Shown here: positions 1 to 8,700 of the stretch, in pieces
How positions within the stretch are numbered: the stretch's first letter is position 1
How the letters are laid out: each line of letters begins with the position of its first letter
NCBI GenBank assembly: GCA_002335865.1
Contig: DDCY01000011.1
Coordinates: 29,069 to 68,150, forward strand
DNA length: 39,082 nucleotides
Reading direction: 5' to 3'
Origin: Saprospiraceae bacterium UBA1994
Lineage (GTDB): Bacteria > Bacteroidota > Bacteroidia > Chitinophagales > Saprospiraceae
Notes under the pieces: generated by a model
The model's input: the letters and a program-made list of their open reading frames with translations, nothing else
Told to the model about the DNA's origin: nothing
Databases searched by the model: none
Made by a program: the position numbers and the translations under genes

Positions 1-599
1 AGAACTAAATCCGTTTTGTTCATTTCATTTAGAACTGCATTGGTACAGCCTTTTGTTGTAGTCACTTTGTCTATCTCATGTTTTGGGCGTTGATTATATT
101 GAATTAGCAACTCTGCAACACCTTTTGTAGTTTATGTAACTATCTTATTCGCAGTGGCTTATCGAAGACTATTTTGATGACGCTTTGGACCATACCTTTT
201 ATAAATCTCAAGACGTATGCTATACGACAAGCACCTGACACCTTGGCAGAGTCTATTAAGACTTTATATCTTAATAATTTCACCAATTGTATTGAAGTAT
301 TGCTTTACTATGGCGGTTGAATTATTTTCGGTATTCCTAGAACAGATTCAAGTCATTGACATGCCTAAATCAGTAGCCTTATTGGGCATCGCTCTGAATG
401 CAGGAAGTGAAACATTAATGGTCAGCTAAATTTGTTTTAAAGAAATACCTTTAGTTAATGAAATGAGAATATGTTTTCCTGGAATGAGTCGAGTACTGAG
501 CTCATTTAATATTTCTAATATGTTGAATGGCTTAAGTGCTTCAATTATTATTTCAGCGTCTTTTATAGTTTGAACATTATACATAGTTATTTTTGGGCC
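1..599 (-). pseudogene. proC: Decayed, truncated pyrroline-5-carboxylate reductase (proC relic)
   Basis: Read on the minus strand, this stretch keeps clear ProC landmarks in order: DAEIIIEALKPF, IPGKHILISLTKGISLKQI, FRAMPNKATDLGMSMT, then in another frame IDSAKVSGACRIAYVLRF, then back in the first frame EIDKVTTTKGCTNAVLNEM. The family consensus has RAMPNT and EIDKVTTPKGCTxxGLNEM, so the match is strong. It is broken by in-frame stops at 426-428 (TAG), 348-350 (TGA, where the family has Cys) and 132-134 (TAA), and by frameshifts near 266 and near 155-160. The N-terminal dinucleotide-binding part (about 50 residues) is absent: the homology starts about 15 bases past the parE stop. The C-terminus runs off the window edge. 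An intact gene would make the last enzyme of proline synthesis, so a functional copy may exist elsewhere. A 70-residue plus-strand ORF at 217-429 is only its shadow. Confidence 0.85.
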
Positions 600-615
600 T
601 TAGTTAGCTAGTCAG

Positions 616-2550
616 TTAGCTCACTATATCCTTTACAATATCTTCTGTAATTATAGTTGGTTCAAAATCATCATCCAGATTCATTACTTCATTTTTCTTT
701 AGTTGATCTAGTTCAACCTTTAGGTTCTCAATGATAAATTTCTGTCTGTCAGGAGTATTCTTTCCCATGTAGTAAGAGAGGACATCTTCTATGTTAGTAT
801 TGTCTTGTAGCATTACGGGTTCTAGTTTGATATCGTCACCTATAAAATCTTCAAACTCTGATGGTGATATCTCACCTAAACCCTTGAATCGAGTTATCTC
901 TGGCTTTCCTCTTAATGCTTTGATAGCCGTTTGCTTCTCTTCCTCATCGTAGCAGTAGTAGGTCTTACTCTTATCTCTCACACGAAACAGGGGCGTATTG
1001 AATATATATAGATGGCCTTCGCGCACTAGATCTGGGAAAAACTGTAAAAAGAAGGTCAATAGTAATAATCTAATATGCATACCATCAACATCGGCATCTG
1101 TAGCAATGATTACGTTATTGTATCTCAAATTTTCAATTCCGTCTTCTATATCAAGTGCATGTTGGAGTAGATTCAGCTCTTCATTTTGGTATACTACTTT
1201 CTTAGTCATGCCATAGCAATTAAGTGGCTTACCTCTAAGTGAGAATACCGCTTGATGCTGTACATTTCGTGCCTTTGTAATCGACCCACTTGCAGAATCT
1301 CCCTCTGTGATAAAAACCATACTAGCTAGCCTTACACTTTCATCAGTACTTCTCGTCTTTGAGGTTTTATGTACTCTGCAGTCACGTAGCTTTTTGTTAT
1401 GGATGTTCGCTTTTTTAGCACGCTGATTAGCCAGCTTCTTGATTCCTGCAATCTCTTTTCGTTCGCGTTCTGATTGTTGAATTCGTTTGAGTAGTGCCTC
1501 AGCTGTTTCTTTATTTTGATGAAGAAAGTTATCTAGCTCTTTCTTCATGAAGTCCAATATGAAAGCTTTCACACTTGGTCCTTTAGGTCCCATATTTTGT
1601 GATCCTAACTTAGTCTTAGTTTGCGACTCAAATACTGGATCTTCTACTCTTATAGATATGGCACCGATTACAGAAGTGTGTATGTCCTTACTATCAAAAC
1701 TTTTACCATAGAAGTCTCTTATGGTCTTGACAATAGCTTCTCTATACGCTTGTAGGTGTGTTCCTCCTTGGGTCGTATGTTGACCATTGACGAATGCATA
1801 ATACTCTTCTCCATATTGCTGTCCATGTGTCAGTGCGATCTCTATGTCTTCACCTTTGAGGTGTATGATCGGATAGCGAAGTGAGGCAGTTTCAGTCTTC
1901 CTCTCTAGTAGATCGCGTAGACCATTTTTAGAGTAGAGTGTCTTACCGTTAAATATTAATTTGAGTCCAGCATTTAGATATGCATAATTCCATAGCTGTG
2001 ATTCTACATACTCAGATCTATATTTATAGTTATTGAATATTGATCTGTCCGGCTCAAACTCAATGTATGTACCGTTGAATTCTTTGGCTTTTATGATTTT
2101 ACTTTCTTTCTCTAATATCCCTTGAGAGAACTCTGCTACTTTGGCTTTGTTTTCTCTTATTGCTTTCACTATGAATCTTTCGGATAGTGCATTTACTGCC
2201 TTTGTACCGACACCGTTAAGTCCTACAGATTTTTTGAATGCTTTAGAGTCATATTTTCCACCAGTATTAATTTTACTCACACAGTCTACGACTTTACCTA
2301 GAGGTATTCCTCTGCCGTAATCTCTTACCGAGACGATTCCATCTTTGATCTCTAGATCGATCTTCTTACCATAGCCCATAACATACTCATCGATACAGTT
2401 GTCGATGACTTCCTTGAGTAGGATATATATACCATCGTCTTGAGATGACCCATCGCCAAGCTTACCTATATACATCCCTGGACGCATACGGATGTGCTCT
2501 TTCCAGTCAAGGGATTTTATATTGTCTTCATTGTAAGTTACCTCTCCCAT
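616..2550 (-). CDS. parE: DNA topoisomerase IV subunit B (GyrB/ParE family)
   Basis: ATPase subunit of a type IIA topoisomerase that decatenates or relaxes DNA with its ParC partner. The GHKL ATPase fold is visible: E47-V-I-D-N51 (Mg/ATP-binding Asn), D77YGRGIP, and the ATP-lid GLNGVGTKAVNAL near residues 110-122. The transducer carries the QTKTKLGS switch-loop at 310-317. The TOPRIM domain has E416-G-D-S-A and D485ADVDG metal ligands, followed by FKGLGE near residue 564. At 644 residues it has the short ParE architecture, without the long insertion of proteobacterial GyrB. ParE rather than GyrB is inferred from length and sequence style. In many Bacteroidota a parC/gyrA-like gene follows parE; here the downstream side holds a proC relic instead, so parC must be elsewhere. 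No clear promoter box was found upstream. Confidence 0.93.
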   Translation of the reverse strand: MGEVTYNEDNIKSLDWKEHIRMRPGMYIGKLGDGSSQDDGIYILLKEVIDNCIDEYVMGYGKKIDLEIKDGIVSVRDYGRGIPLGKVVDCVSKINTGGKYDSKAFKKSVGLNGVGTKAVNALSERFIVKAIRENKAKVAEFSQGILEKESKIIKAKEFNGTYIEFEPDRSIFNNYKYRSEYVESQLWNYAYLNAGLKLIFNGKTLYSKNGLRDLLERKTETASLRYPIIHLKGEDIEIALTHGQQYGEEYYAFVNGQHTTQGGTHLQAYREAIVKTIRDFYGKSFDSKDIHTSVIGAISIRVEDPVFESQTKTKLGSQNMGPKGPSVKAFILDFMKKELDNFLHQNKETAEALLKRIQQSERERKEIAGIKKLANQRAKKANIHNKKLRDCRVHKTSKTRSTDESVRLASMVFITEGDSASGSITKARNVQHQAVFSLRGKPLNCYGMTKKVVYQNEELNLLQHALDIEDGIENLRYNNVIIATDADVDGMHIRLLLLTFFLQFFPDLVREGHLYIFNTPLFRVRDKSKTYYCYDEEEKQTAIKALRGKPEITRFKGLGEISPSEFEDFIGDDIKLEPVMLQDNTNIEDVLSYYMGKNTPDRQKFIIENLKVELDQLKKNEVMNLDDDFEPTIITEDIVKDIVS

Positions 2551-2946
2551 CTGCGCTTATTTTTAATACTCTTCAAGAGTAATATATAGCTGGTAAAAGT
2601 AAGAATTATATATTATAAAAAAGGGTTATTTGAAGATTTGGCTATGTTGAAAAACTTCCCAGTAGTAGTGAAGACCTTTAAGGTCTGTGGCTATTTTTAC
2701 TTTAACTTAGTCTGCTGATACATTTATATAGTAGACTAAGTCGTAAGCCATTCCCTTTATTCTTTGTAATCATCTATCTTACTTTTACGAGCGACTAAGT
2801 TCAAGTATTCTTGATCTTTCTTTATTGCTGGGTCTTTTAATTATTAGAGTTTTAAGTTCATTCCATCGTAAAGTAAACTCTCAATCGATACAATATAGTC
2901 GTTGTGATAAAACTATTGTCACTATACAATTAAAGAAATAAGAATA
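2551..2946. other. 396-base intergenic stretch with possible relic and inverted repeats
   Basis: No intact gene. On the minus strand one frame (2912 down to 2757) reads like protein, with segments FYHNDYIVSIESLLYDGM and LKDPAIKKDQEYLNLVARK, interrupted by two adjacent TAA stops at 2841-2846; it could be a decayed gene end, but I do not recognise the family. Two short inverted repeats are present: AGACCTT-T-AAGGTCT at 2672-2686, and CTTAGTCTGCT/AGTAGACTAAG (one mismatch) at 2706-2740. Neither has a T-run typical of an intrinsic terminator. Confidence 0.4.
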
Positions 2947-3879
2947 TTACAACTCTCTCAAAGCCATATACCCATCATCACCGACGATATATAACTTTCC
3001 ATCCAATTCAGATAGATCGTTAAGATTATGATCTGTATTGACCTTGTAGGAAACCCATGTATGACCAGCGTCATTACTGTGCCATAGGAGACCTTCATCT
3101 CCCACTATGTATATAGTAGTAGCATTAATATATTTTACGCTGAGAAATTGCGCTCTGCTACTGCTAAGTGACGACGGTTTTTTGATCGTTTTCCAATTTT
3201 TTCCACTATCATTAGTCAATAAGATACTGCCTGACAGACCTACGATAATACCATGTTGATCATCTACAAAATCTATGCTATAGTAAAAATCTCCTTCTTG
3301 ATCGATATGAGTCCAATTGTATCCTCCATCGTTTGATCTCAGAACAGTTCCATATCCTACAGCTACGAATGTATTGTCATCCAATGAGGCTACATCTTGC
3401 ATCTGGGCATTCACTCTTAAAGTCGTATCTATTTGATGTATTGGATTGATATGATAGATGTGACCTTGTCCAAAGGATTTACCACTGACAGATACAGTAT
3501 GATTATTAGTAATGCTGACAGCTCTTTGAAAATCCCAATTTGATAATCTAGTGAATGTCCAGCCATCATTTTCAGTATAGTTGTAGTAGAAGCCATCATG
3601 GCCTACAGCCGCACAATGATCATCATTGCAATCTAGTCCAAAAAGACGTTTGTTAGTGAAGGAATCCTGTGTAACCCAATTAAGATCTTTACCTGACAGC
3701 ACCACGCCTAATTGAAATACTTCTCCACCTACAGCTATCAGTTGATTATTATAAATATCGATACTACTTATATCTTGAGTTGTATTGGTATTGATCTCAG
3801 TAAATTGGATTTCCTTTGCATCCTTACCACAGGAGTACAATATAGTGATGATCAATAGAGAAATGAATAGCCTAATCAC
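2947..3879 (-). CDS. YCF48/BNR-repeat beta-propeller lipoprotein
   Basis: Predicted outer-envelope lipoprotein of 310 residues. The N-terminus is a type II signal peptide with lipobox LYSC (Cys16). The rest shows repeated Asp-box (S/T-x-D-x-G-x-x-W) motifs: SNDGGYNW, TNDSGKNW and SNDAGHTW, plus GxVG turns, as in YCF48-like photosystem assembly factors and sialidase-type propellers. In non-photosynthetic bacteria these proteins have no settled role. The start is GTG at 3877-3879; it overlaps the stop of the upstream secreted-protein gene by one base (TAGTG), which points to translational coupling. No later ATG would keep the signal peptide. The two genes probably form one transcript. Confidence 0.8.
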   Translation of the reverse strand: MIRLFISLLIITILYSCGKDAKEIQFTEINTNTTQDISSIDIYNNQLIAVGGEVFQLGVVLSGKDLNWVTQDSFTNKRLFGLDCNDDHCAAVGHDGFYYNYTENDGWTFTRLSNWDFQRAVSITNNHTVSVSGKSFGQGHIYHINPIHQIDTTLRVNAQMQDVASLDDNTFVAVGYGTVLRSNDGGYNWTHIDQEGDFYYSIDFVDDQHGIIVGLSGSILLTNDSGKNWKTIKKPSSLSSSRAQFLSVKYINATTIYIVGDEGLLWHSNDAGHTWVSYKVNTDHNLNDLSELDGKLYIVGDDGYMALREL

Positions 3880-4355
3880 TATTTATCTTGAGGGAATATG
3901 TAAAATGTGGGAAACGAAGCACTTCCATAATGTGAAAATGGTGTTTCGTTAGTCAAAGCGAACTGGTAGCTAAATGCAAAATCAGATAAGAAATCAGATA
4001 GCAAAGCAAAGTCCATATTTTTAGAATTAGGTTTTGGGTAGTATACTATGTTCCGAATACTACCATCAGCATTCCAAAATAAATTGATCCAAATCTTTGT
4101 TCCTTTAAGATCAAACTCTTTGTCATTAGCAAATCTTTCAAGATCTTTGAGAAGAGAAACCCATAATTTGTATGCTTTATTCATATTATTTTTACAAACA
4201 TTGAGCAATTGTTCTCCATGTTCAGATACTAGCGATTCGAAGTGTTTCTCGTTTTCACCAATAAGAAAAGCCCTAGCAGATACTGCCGTATCAGACTGCG
4301 CTATGGCACCGAACGACATCATTATTGCTAATATAGAAGTAAAAATATATTTCAT
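3879..4355 (-). CDS. Secreted protein of unknown function
   Basis: 158 residues with a type I signal peptide (MKYIFTSILAIMMSFGAIAQ, cleavage likely after Ala19). The mature part has a helical, charged N-terminal half and a C-terminal half with the pattern IWINLFWNADGSI and VYYPKPNSKN, which suggests a small alpha/beta fold. I do not recognise the family. The stop overlaps the GTG start of the YCF48-like lipoprotein by one base, so the two products are probably made together and act in the periplasm or outer membrane. A TAATTTTG box lies 10 bases before the ATG, implying a very short leader. Confidence 0.7.
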   Translation of the reverse strand: MKYIFTSILAIMMSFGAIAQSDTAVSARAFLIGENEKHFESLVSEHGEQLLNVCKNNMNKAYKLWVSLLKDLERFANDKEFDLKGTKIWINLFWNADGSIRNIVYYPKPNSKNMDFALLSDFLSDFAFSYQFALTNETPFSHYGSASFPTFYIFPQDK

Positions 4356-4365
4356 AACTAAACTT

Positions 4366-4373
4366 CAAAATTA
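4366..4373 (-). promoter_or_regulatory. Putative -7 box TAATTTTG
   Basis: Exact match to the Bacteroidota -7 consensus TAnnTTTG, ending 10 bases before the ATG of the secreted-protein gene. No TTG-type -33 element is seen at the usual spacing, so support is the -7 box and position only. Confidence 0.35.
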
Positions 4374-4405
4374 GGAAATTATAATATGCGAACGAATTAA
4401 TCCTA

Positions 4406-4413
4406 TATATTTG
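4406..4413 (+). promoter_or_regulatory. Putative -7 box TATATTTG for cvpA
   Basis: Exact TAnnTTTG match, giving a leader of about 75-80 bases before cvpA. It lies 33 bases from the oppositely oriented box of the divergent secreted-protein gene, so the two promoters would overlap. No TTG -33 element is evident. Confidence 0.3.
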
Positions 4414-4455
4414 ATAATATCATACCACATTAAGTATATACCAACAATAAATATG

Positions 4456-4467
4456 CGTCATATGACG
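4456..4467. repeat. 12-bp perfect palindrome CGTCATATGACG
   Basis: Perfect palindrome 28 bases before the cvpA ATG, between the divergent genes. It contains four G/C positions in a very AT-rich setting, so it may be an operator half-site pair. Function is inference. Confidence 0.35.
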
Positions 4468-4495
4468 GAAGTTTACAAATAATAAACTGAAAACC

Positions 4496-5053
4496 ATGAT
4501 ATTAGATATAGTTGTAGCAATAATTCTCGCATTTGGATTTTATGTTGGCTTCCAAAGAGGACTGATTCGAACTGTGTTTGACACTGCATCGTTGCTTGTT
4601 GGAATAGTTGCGGCACTCAAGCTGTCTCCTATAGCTATAAATCTTGTAGATAGCGTAATAGCTGGCAAACCAGCAGTCAGTTTTATAATAGGTATCGTTC
4701 TTACGTTCGTTATCGTAATGGCTTTAGTAAGGTACATTGGTAAAAAACTTGAGGATCTATTCAAGGCAATAAACCTTAATTCGATTAACAAAATAGCTGG
4801 TGGTGCATTGCAAGCAGCATTTTTTGCTTTGTTAGTAAGTCTTGGACTATACCTTTTAGATAATTTAAAGTTACTCGAGGAGAAAACTAAATCGGAATCT
4901 ATGAGTTATACCTTGCTCGAGCCACTTCCTCGTCATTCACAAGATGTATTTGTGAAATTCAAGCCTATGTTTAAAGGATTTTGGGAAAAGACAGTAGAAA
5001 CGATGGACGAGATCAAGCAAAAAGCTGAAGATGCAGAAAATAAACCCAACTAA
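4496..5053 (+). CDS. CvpA family membrane protein
   Basis: 185-residue integral membrane protein. Four hydrophobic segments are visible (about residues 2-20, 28-50, 62-84 and 101-123), with the CvpA-type start DIVVAIILAFGFYVGFQRG (helix, then Gly-rich turn). A soluble, charged C-terminal tail rich in Lys and Glu follows (130-185). CvpA is required for colicin V production in Escherichia coli and is linked to envelope stress tolerance in other bacteria; its exact molecular role is not settled. The gene is followed by, and overlaps by 23 bases, an unknown soluble-protein gene, so the two are likely co-translated. Transcribed divergently from the secreted-protein pair. Confidence 0.85.
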   Translation: MILDIVVAIILAFGFYVGFQRGLIRTVFDTASLLVGIVAALKLSPIAINLVDSVIAGKPAVSFIIGIVLTFVIVMALVRYIGKKLEDLFKAINLNSINKIAGGALQAAFFALLVSLGLYLLDNLKLLEEKTKSESMSYTLLEPLPRHSQDVFVKFKPMFKGFWEKTVETMDEIKQKAEDAENKPN

Positions 5054-5645
5054 ACTGTGGGAATGGATATTAGGAAGGCCTAAGCCGAAGGAAAAGCAAG
5101 GTAAGCCTCTGCAGCTTATTAAAGAATCGTTTGATCATAAAGAATGGGATCATACCGCCTATGATTGGATTTTATCTGAGGAATATAAAAAACTCAAAGC
5201 GAAGATCAAGTGTGGGTTTTTTCATTTTAAAACGGGAATGAGTGGCTTTTGTGATCCCGTTCAATATATGGATAAGGATAACTCCAAAGGCTTCGTAATA
5301 CTTCTCTCAAAGTTCAAAGGAAATTACTCCTTACAAGATTATCGTTCATTACAGCATGTTATAACTTTGAGATTGGTAGAACATAGATATATAGTAAAGG
5401 TATCTGATATCAGGAGTACTTATATCAATAATATATTGCAAAAAACATATCGATACTACCATAAACCTTCATTAAAGATACAGCAAACTTCACCTATAAA
5501 TCAACTCTTTGGTAATATCACTTCAGAGTTGATATTAAGAGATGATGAGCCATATATGCTCCGAGTCATGGCTCATAAATATAGTGATCGCAATTATGCT
5601 GACGCTGAAGACTTAGATCAAATGATGGAAGTGATATTGGTCTAA
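5031..5645 (+). CDS. Unknown soluble protein coupled to cvpA
   Basis: 204 residues, no signal peptide and no membrane segment. It begins at an ATG inside the last codons of cvpA (23-base overlap in another frame). The composition is rich in Lys, Tyr and aromatic residues, with segments such as KCGFFHFKTGMSGFCDPVQY and HKYSDRNYADAEDLDQMMEV near the C-terminus. I do not recognise a domain. The overlap and the shared terminator at 5688-5732 suggest a job linked to CvpA, perhaps as a cytoplasmic partner; that is inference from position alone. Confidence 0.7.
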   Translation: MQKINPTKLWEWILGRPKPKEKQGKPLQLIKESFDHKEWDHTAYDWILSEEYKKLKAKIKCGFFHFKTGMSGFCDPVQYMDKDNSKGFVILLSKFKGNYSLQDYRSLQHVITLRLVEHRYIVKVSDIRSTYINNILQKTYRYYHKPSLKIQQTSPINQLFGNITSELILRDDEPYMLRVMAHKYSDRNYADAEDLDQMMEVILV

Positions 5646-5687
5646 ATCTATGGGCAACCATTATATCCATTGAATAAAATCATTATT

Positions 5688-5732
5688 AAAAAGAAGAGGC
5701 TTCTAATCACTGAATAGAAGCCTCTTCTTTTT
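5688..5732. terminator. Bidirectional rho-independent terminator
   Basis: Perfect 18-bp stem (arms 5688-5705 and 5715-5732) with a 9-base loop. The A-run at one side and T-run at the other let it work in both directions. It lies between the convergent cvpA pair and the RND efflux operon. Confidence 0.9.
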
Positions 5733-5749
5733 TGGAGAAGGCTGATTAC

Positions 5750-8700
5750 TTACAATGCAGAAATACCATTAGATTTCCTTTTTACAAAAACCATCTTAGC
5801 ACGATAAGCGAGCCAATACATTACAGGTATTACGACTAGTGTGAGGAAGGTAGCAAAAGTTAATCCATATATTATGGTCCAGGCCATTGGTCCCCACATC
5901 GCGGTATTATCTCCTCCAGAAAAATATTGAGGATCTAACTCTGAGATCAATGTGAAGAAATTAAAATTGATTCCAAGTGCAAGAGGTATAAGTCCAAGTA
6001 CGGTAGTAATTGCAGTTAATAGTACTGGTCTTAATCTTGTTCCTCCAGCTTCGATGATGCTGTTTTTGATTTCATGATATGGTAATTCATCTGTACTTGA
6101 CAATCCCTGATCATCTGATTTATTTCGTATAAGTAGATTGATATAATCAATGAGTACGATGGCATTATTTACCACAACTCCGGCTAGCGATATGATACCT
6201 ACTCCAGTAAATATAACAGAGATGGTACTTCCAGTGATTACATAACCTAGTAGCACTCCTATCAGACTGAATACGATAGAAAGTATTACGATGAATGGAC
6301 TAATGATACTATTGAACTGAGTTACCAATATAATAAATATCAAGAAGACTGCAAGAAGTAAAGCACCTCCGAGAAAAGCCATATCTTCTGCTTGTTGCTG
6401 CTGCTCTCCTGTAAACTCATAAGTATATCCTTCAGGTAAATCAAAACTACTCATCTCGTTCTGTAATTCTGTCACTATCTCGTTGGCATTATATCCATCG
6501 AGTAGATTAGAACTCAAAGTAATGACACGCTGACCATCTAGACGACGAATACTACTGTAGGTAGAAGAATAGTTGAATGTCGCTACAGCCGATATTGGTA
6601 CTTGTACTATTTGTCCATTAGCTGGGTTTCGGAATGTTACTTTTTGGTTGATTAATTTATTTTCGTCGTTTCTATATTTTTCGGAAAGTCTTAACATAAT
6701 AGAGTGTTCATCTTCACCATCTTTGTACTTGCTTACTTCCTTACCGAATACTGATGTACGCAAAGCATCAGAAATGCTAAATGTAGATAACTCATATCTC
6801 CTTGCAGCAGCTCTATCTATATCTATTAAGAGTTCTGGCTTGCCGATATTAACATCAGCATTAAGTCCTTCTATACCTTCGATAGGCAGGTTGTTTATAA
6901 GTGCTTTTACTCTTGCGGTTAGCGTTACAAGAGTATCTATATTATCTCCACGAATTTCGAGATTGATGGGTTTGCCCGTGGGTGGTCCATCCGCATTTTT
7001 ATCTACAAATATTTTAACGCCTGCATAATTTTTGATACTCCCTCGTATCTCATTAAGTATCTCCCTAGTAGATACACCACCTCTATCTTGCGTAGGTACA
7101 AAGTTGACAGTGATACGTGCTTTGTGCGGTGTGAGTCCTGGTTCCGGTGGTTGATTGGGATCAGATGTGTTTTCTCCGATTTGGGTCAACACTGCTTCTA
7201 CGATTTGCTCATTTTTCTCAAGTATTTGTAAAATTTTAGTCTCTACCTCTTTGGTGATTTCGTTGGTCTTTTCGATATCTACACCTAGCGGTAATTCTAT
7301 AAAAGTATTGATATAGATTGGGTCTGCAGATGGAAAGAAAGTAACCTTGGGAGTTTTGACAGCAAAAAGTAAACCCGATGCAAATAGGAGTAGAAATGTA
7401 CCTATGAAAAATAATATGGGCTTAATACCATCAAGAGCGAATGTGACAAATCGGTTATAGAATTTTTCTAAACGTGGCATCATACTATTTTGAAATAGAA
7501 AGGCACCAGGTCTTAATAGAAAGAAATTTAATGCACTGATAGCGGCTGCTAATACCATCAAGTTGCGAATCCAATCTATATTGATGATCTGTCCAGCTAC
7601 AGCTATTAGTAGCATGATTGCAATTCCAATAAATACATTTTTTCGCTTAGTTATATATCCTGACCTTTCATCGGCTTGAGTATCTACTTTCATAAATCTG
7701 GAAGTGAGTACAGGATTGATTACTAAAGCGACAAACAATGATGATCCCAAAACCAACATTAGAGTAATCGGCATAAACTTCATAAATTCCCCCATGATTC
7801 CTGGCCAAAATGCTAAAGGCAGAAACGCAGCTAATGTTGTAGCCGTAGATGCAATTATGGGCCATGCTACTTCTCCCGTACCGAACTTGGCGGCTTCAAT
7901 GCTAGAGTAGCCATCTTGCATATATCTATATATGTTTTCTACTACGACAATACCATTGTCCACCAAAAGGCCAAGTGCAAGTATGAGTGAGAAAAGTACA
8001 ACTATATTCATAGTAGTACCAGATACATATAGAAATAGTATTCCCATCAACATAGATAAGGGTATAGCGATACCTACAAATGATGCATTACGCAATCCTA
8101 GGAAAAATAGTAATACAAGGACCACTAAAATTACTCCTGAGATAATACTGTTCTCTAGATTGCTCACCTCGTTACGAGTATTTACAGATTGATCATTGAA
8201 TAAACTTACTTTTAGATCTGAAGGAAGTTCATTTACTTCTTGGGCTAGTACTATTTTTAATTCATCTGCAGCTGCAAGTAGATTTTTCCCTTTGCGCTTG
8301 ATTACATCTAATGAAATGACTGGATATCCATCTGATCTGGCATAACTAGTTCTCTCTTTGTATCCATACTTTACAGTAGCGATATCTTTGAGATAGATAG
8401 GTTGTTGTTTTTCAGATTTTACAATAATATTTTCTAGTTCAATATCGCTAGTGAATTGTCCTACGATTCGAACGGCTCTACGAAAACCATTCTTTACGAT
8501 CTCTCCACCAGACATCGTTAAGTTTTCAGTTATTACGGCATTTTCGATATCTGTAAATGAGACTTTTAGCGATTGCATTTTGTTGAGATCAACATCAATT
8601 TTCATTTCTCTTTCTTGCTGGCCTCGCATTTGTACTTTGGATACCTCTTTGATGAGTTCTATCTTATTTTTTAGTTGTTCTGCATATGCACGCAGTTCAT

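Noticed and set aside
217..429. 70-residue plus-strand frame
   Set aside because: It is the antisense of the proC relic, which gives a much better protein match.
4048..4374. 108-residue plus-strand frame
   Set aside because: Antisense to the secreted-protein gene; no motif and the other strand has a signal peptide and coupling.
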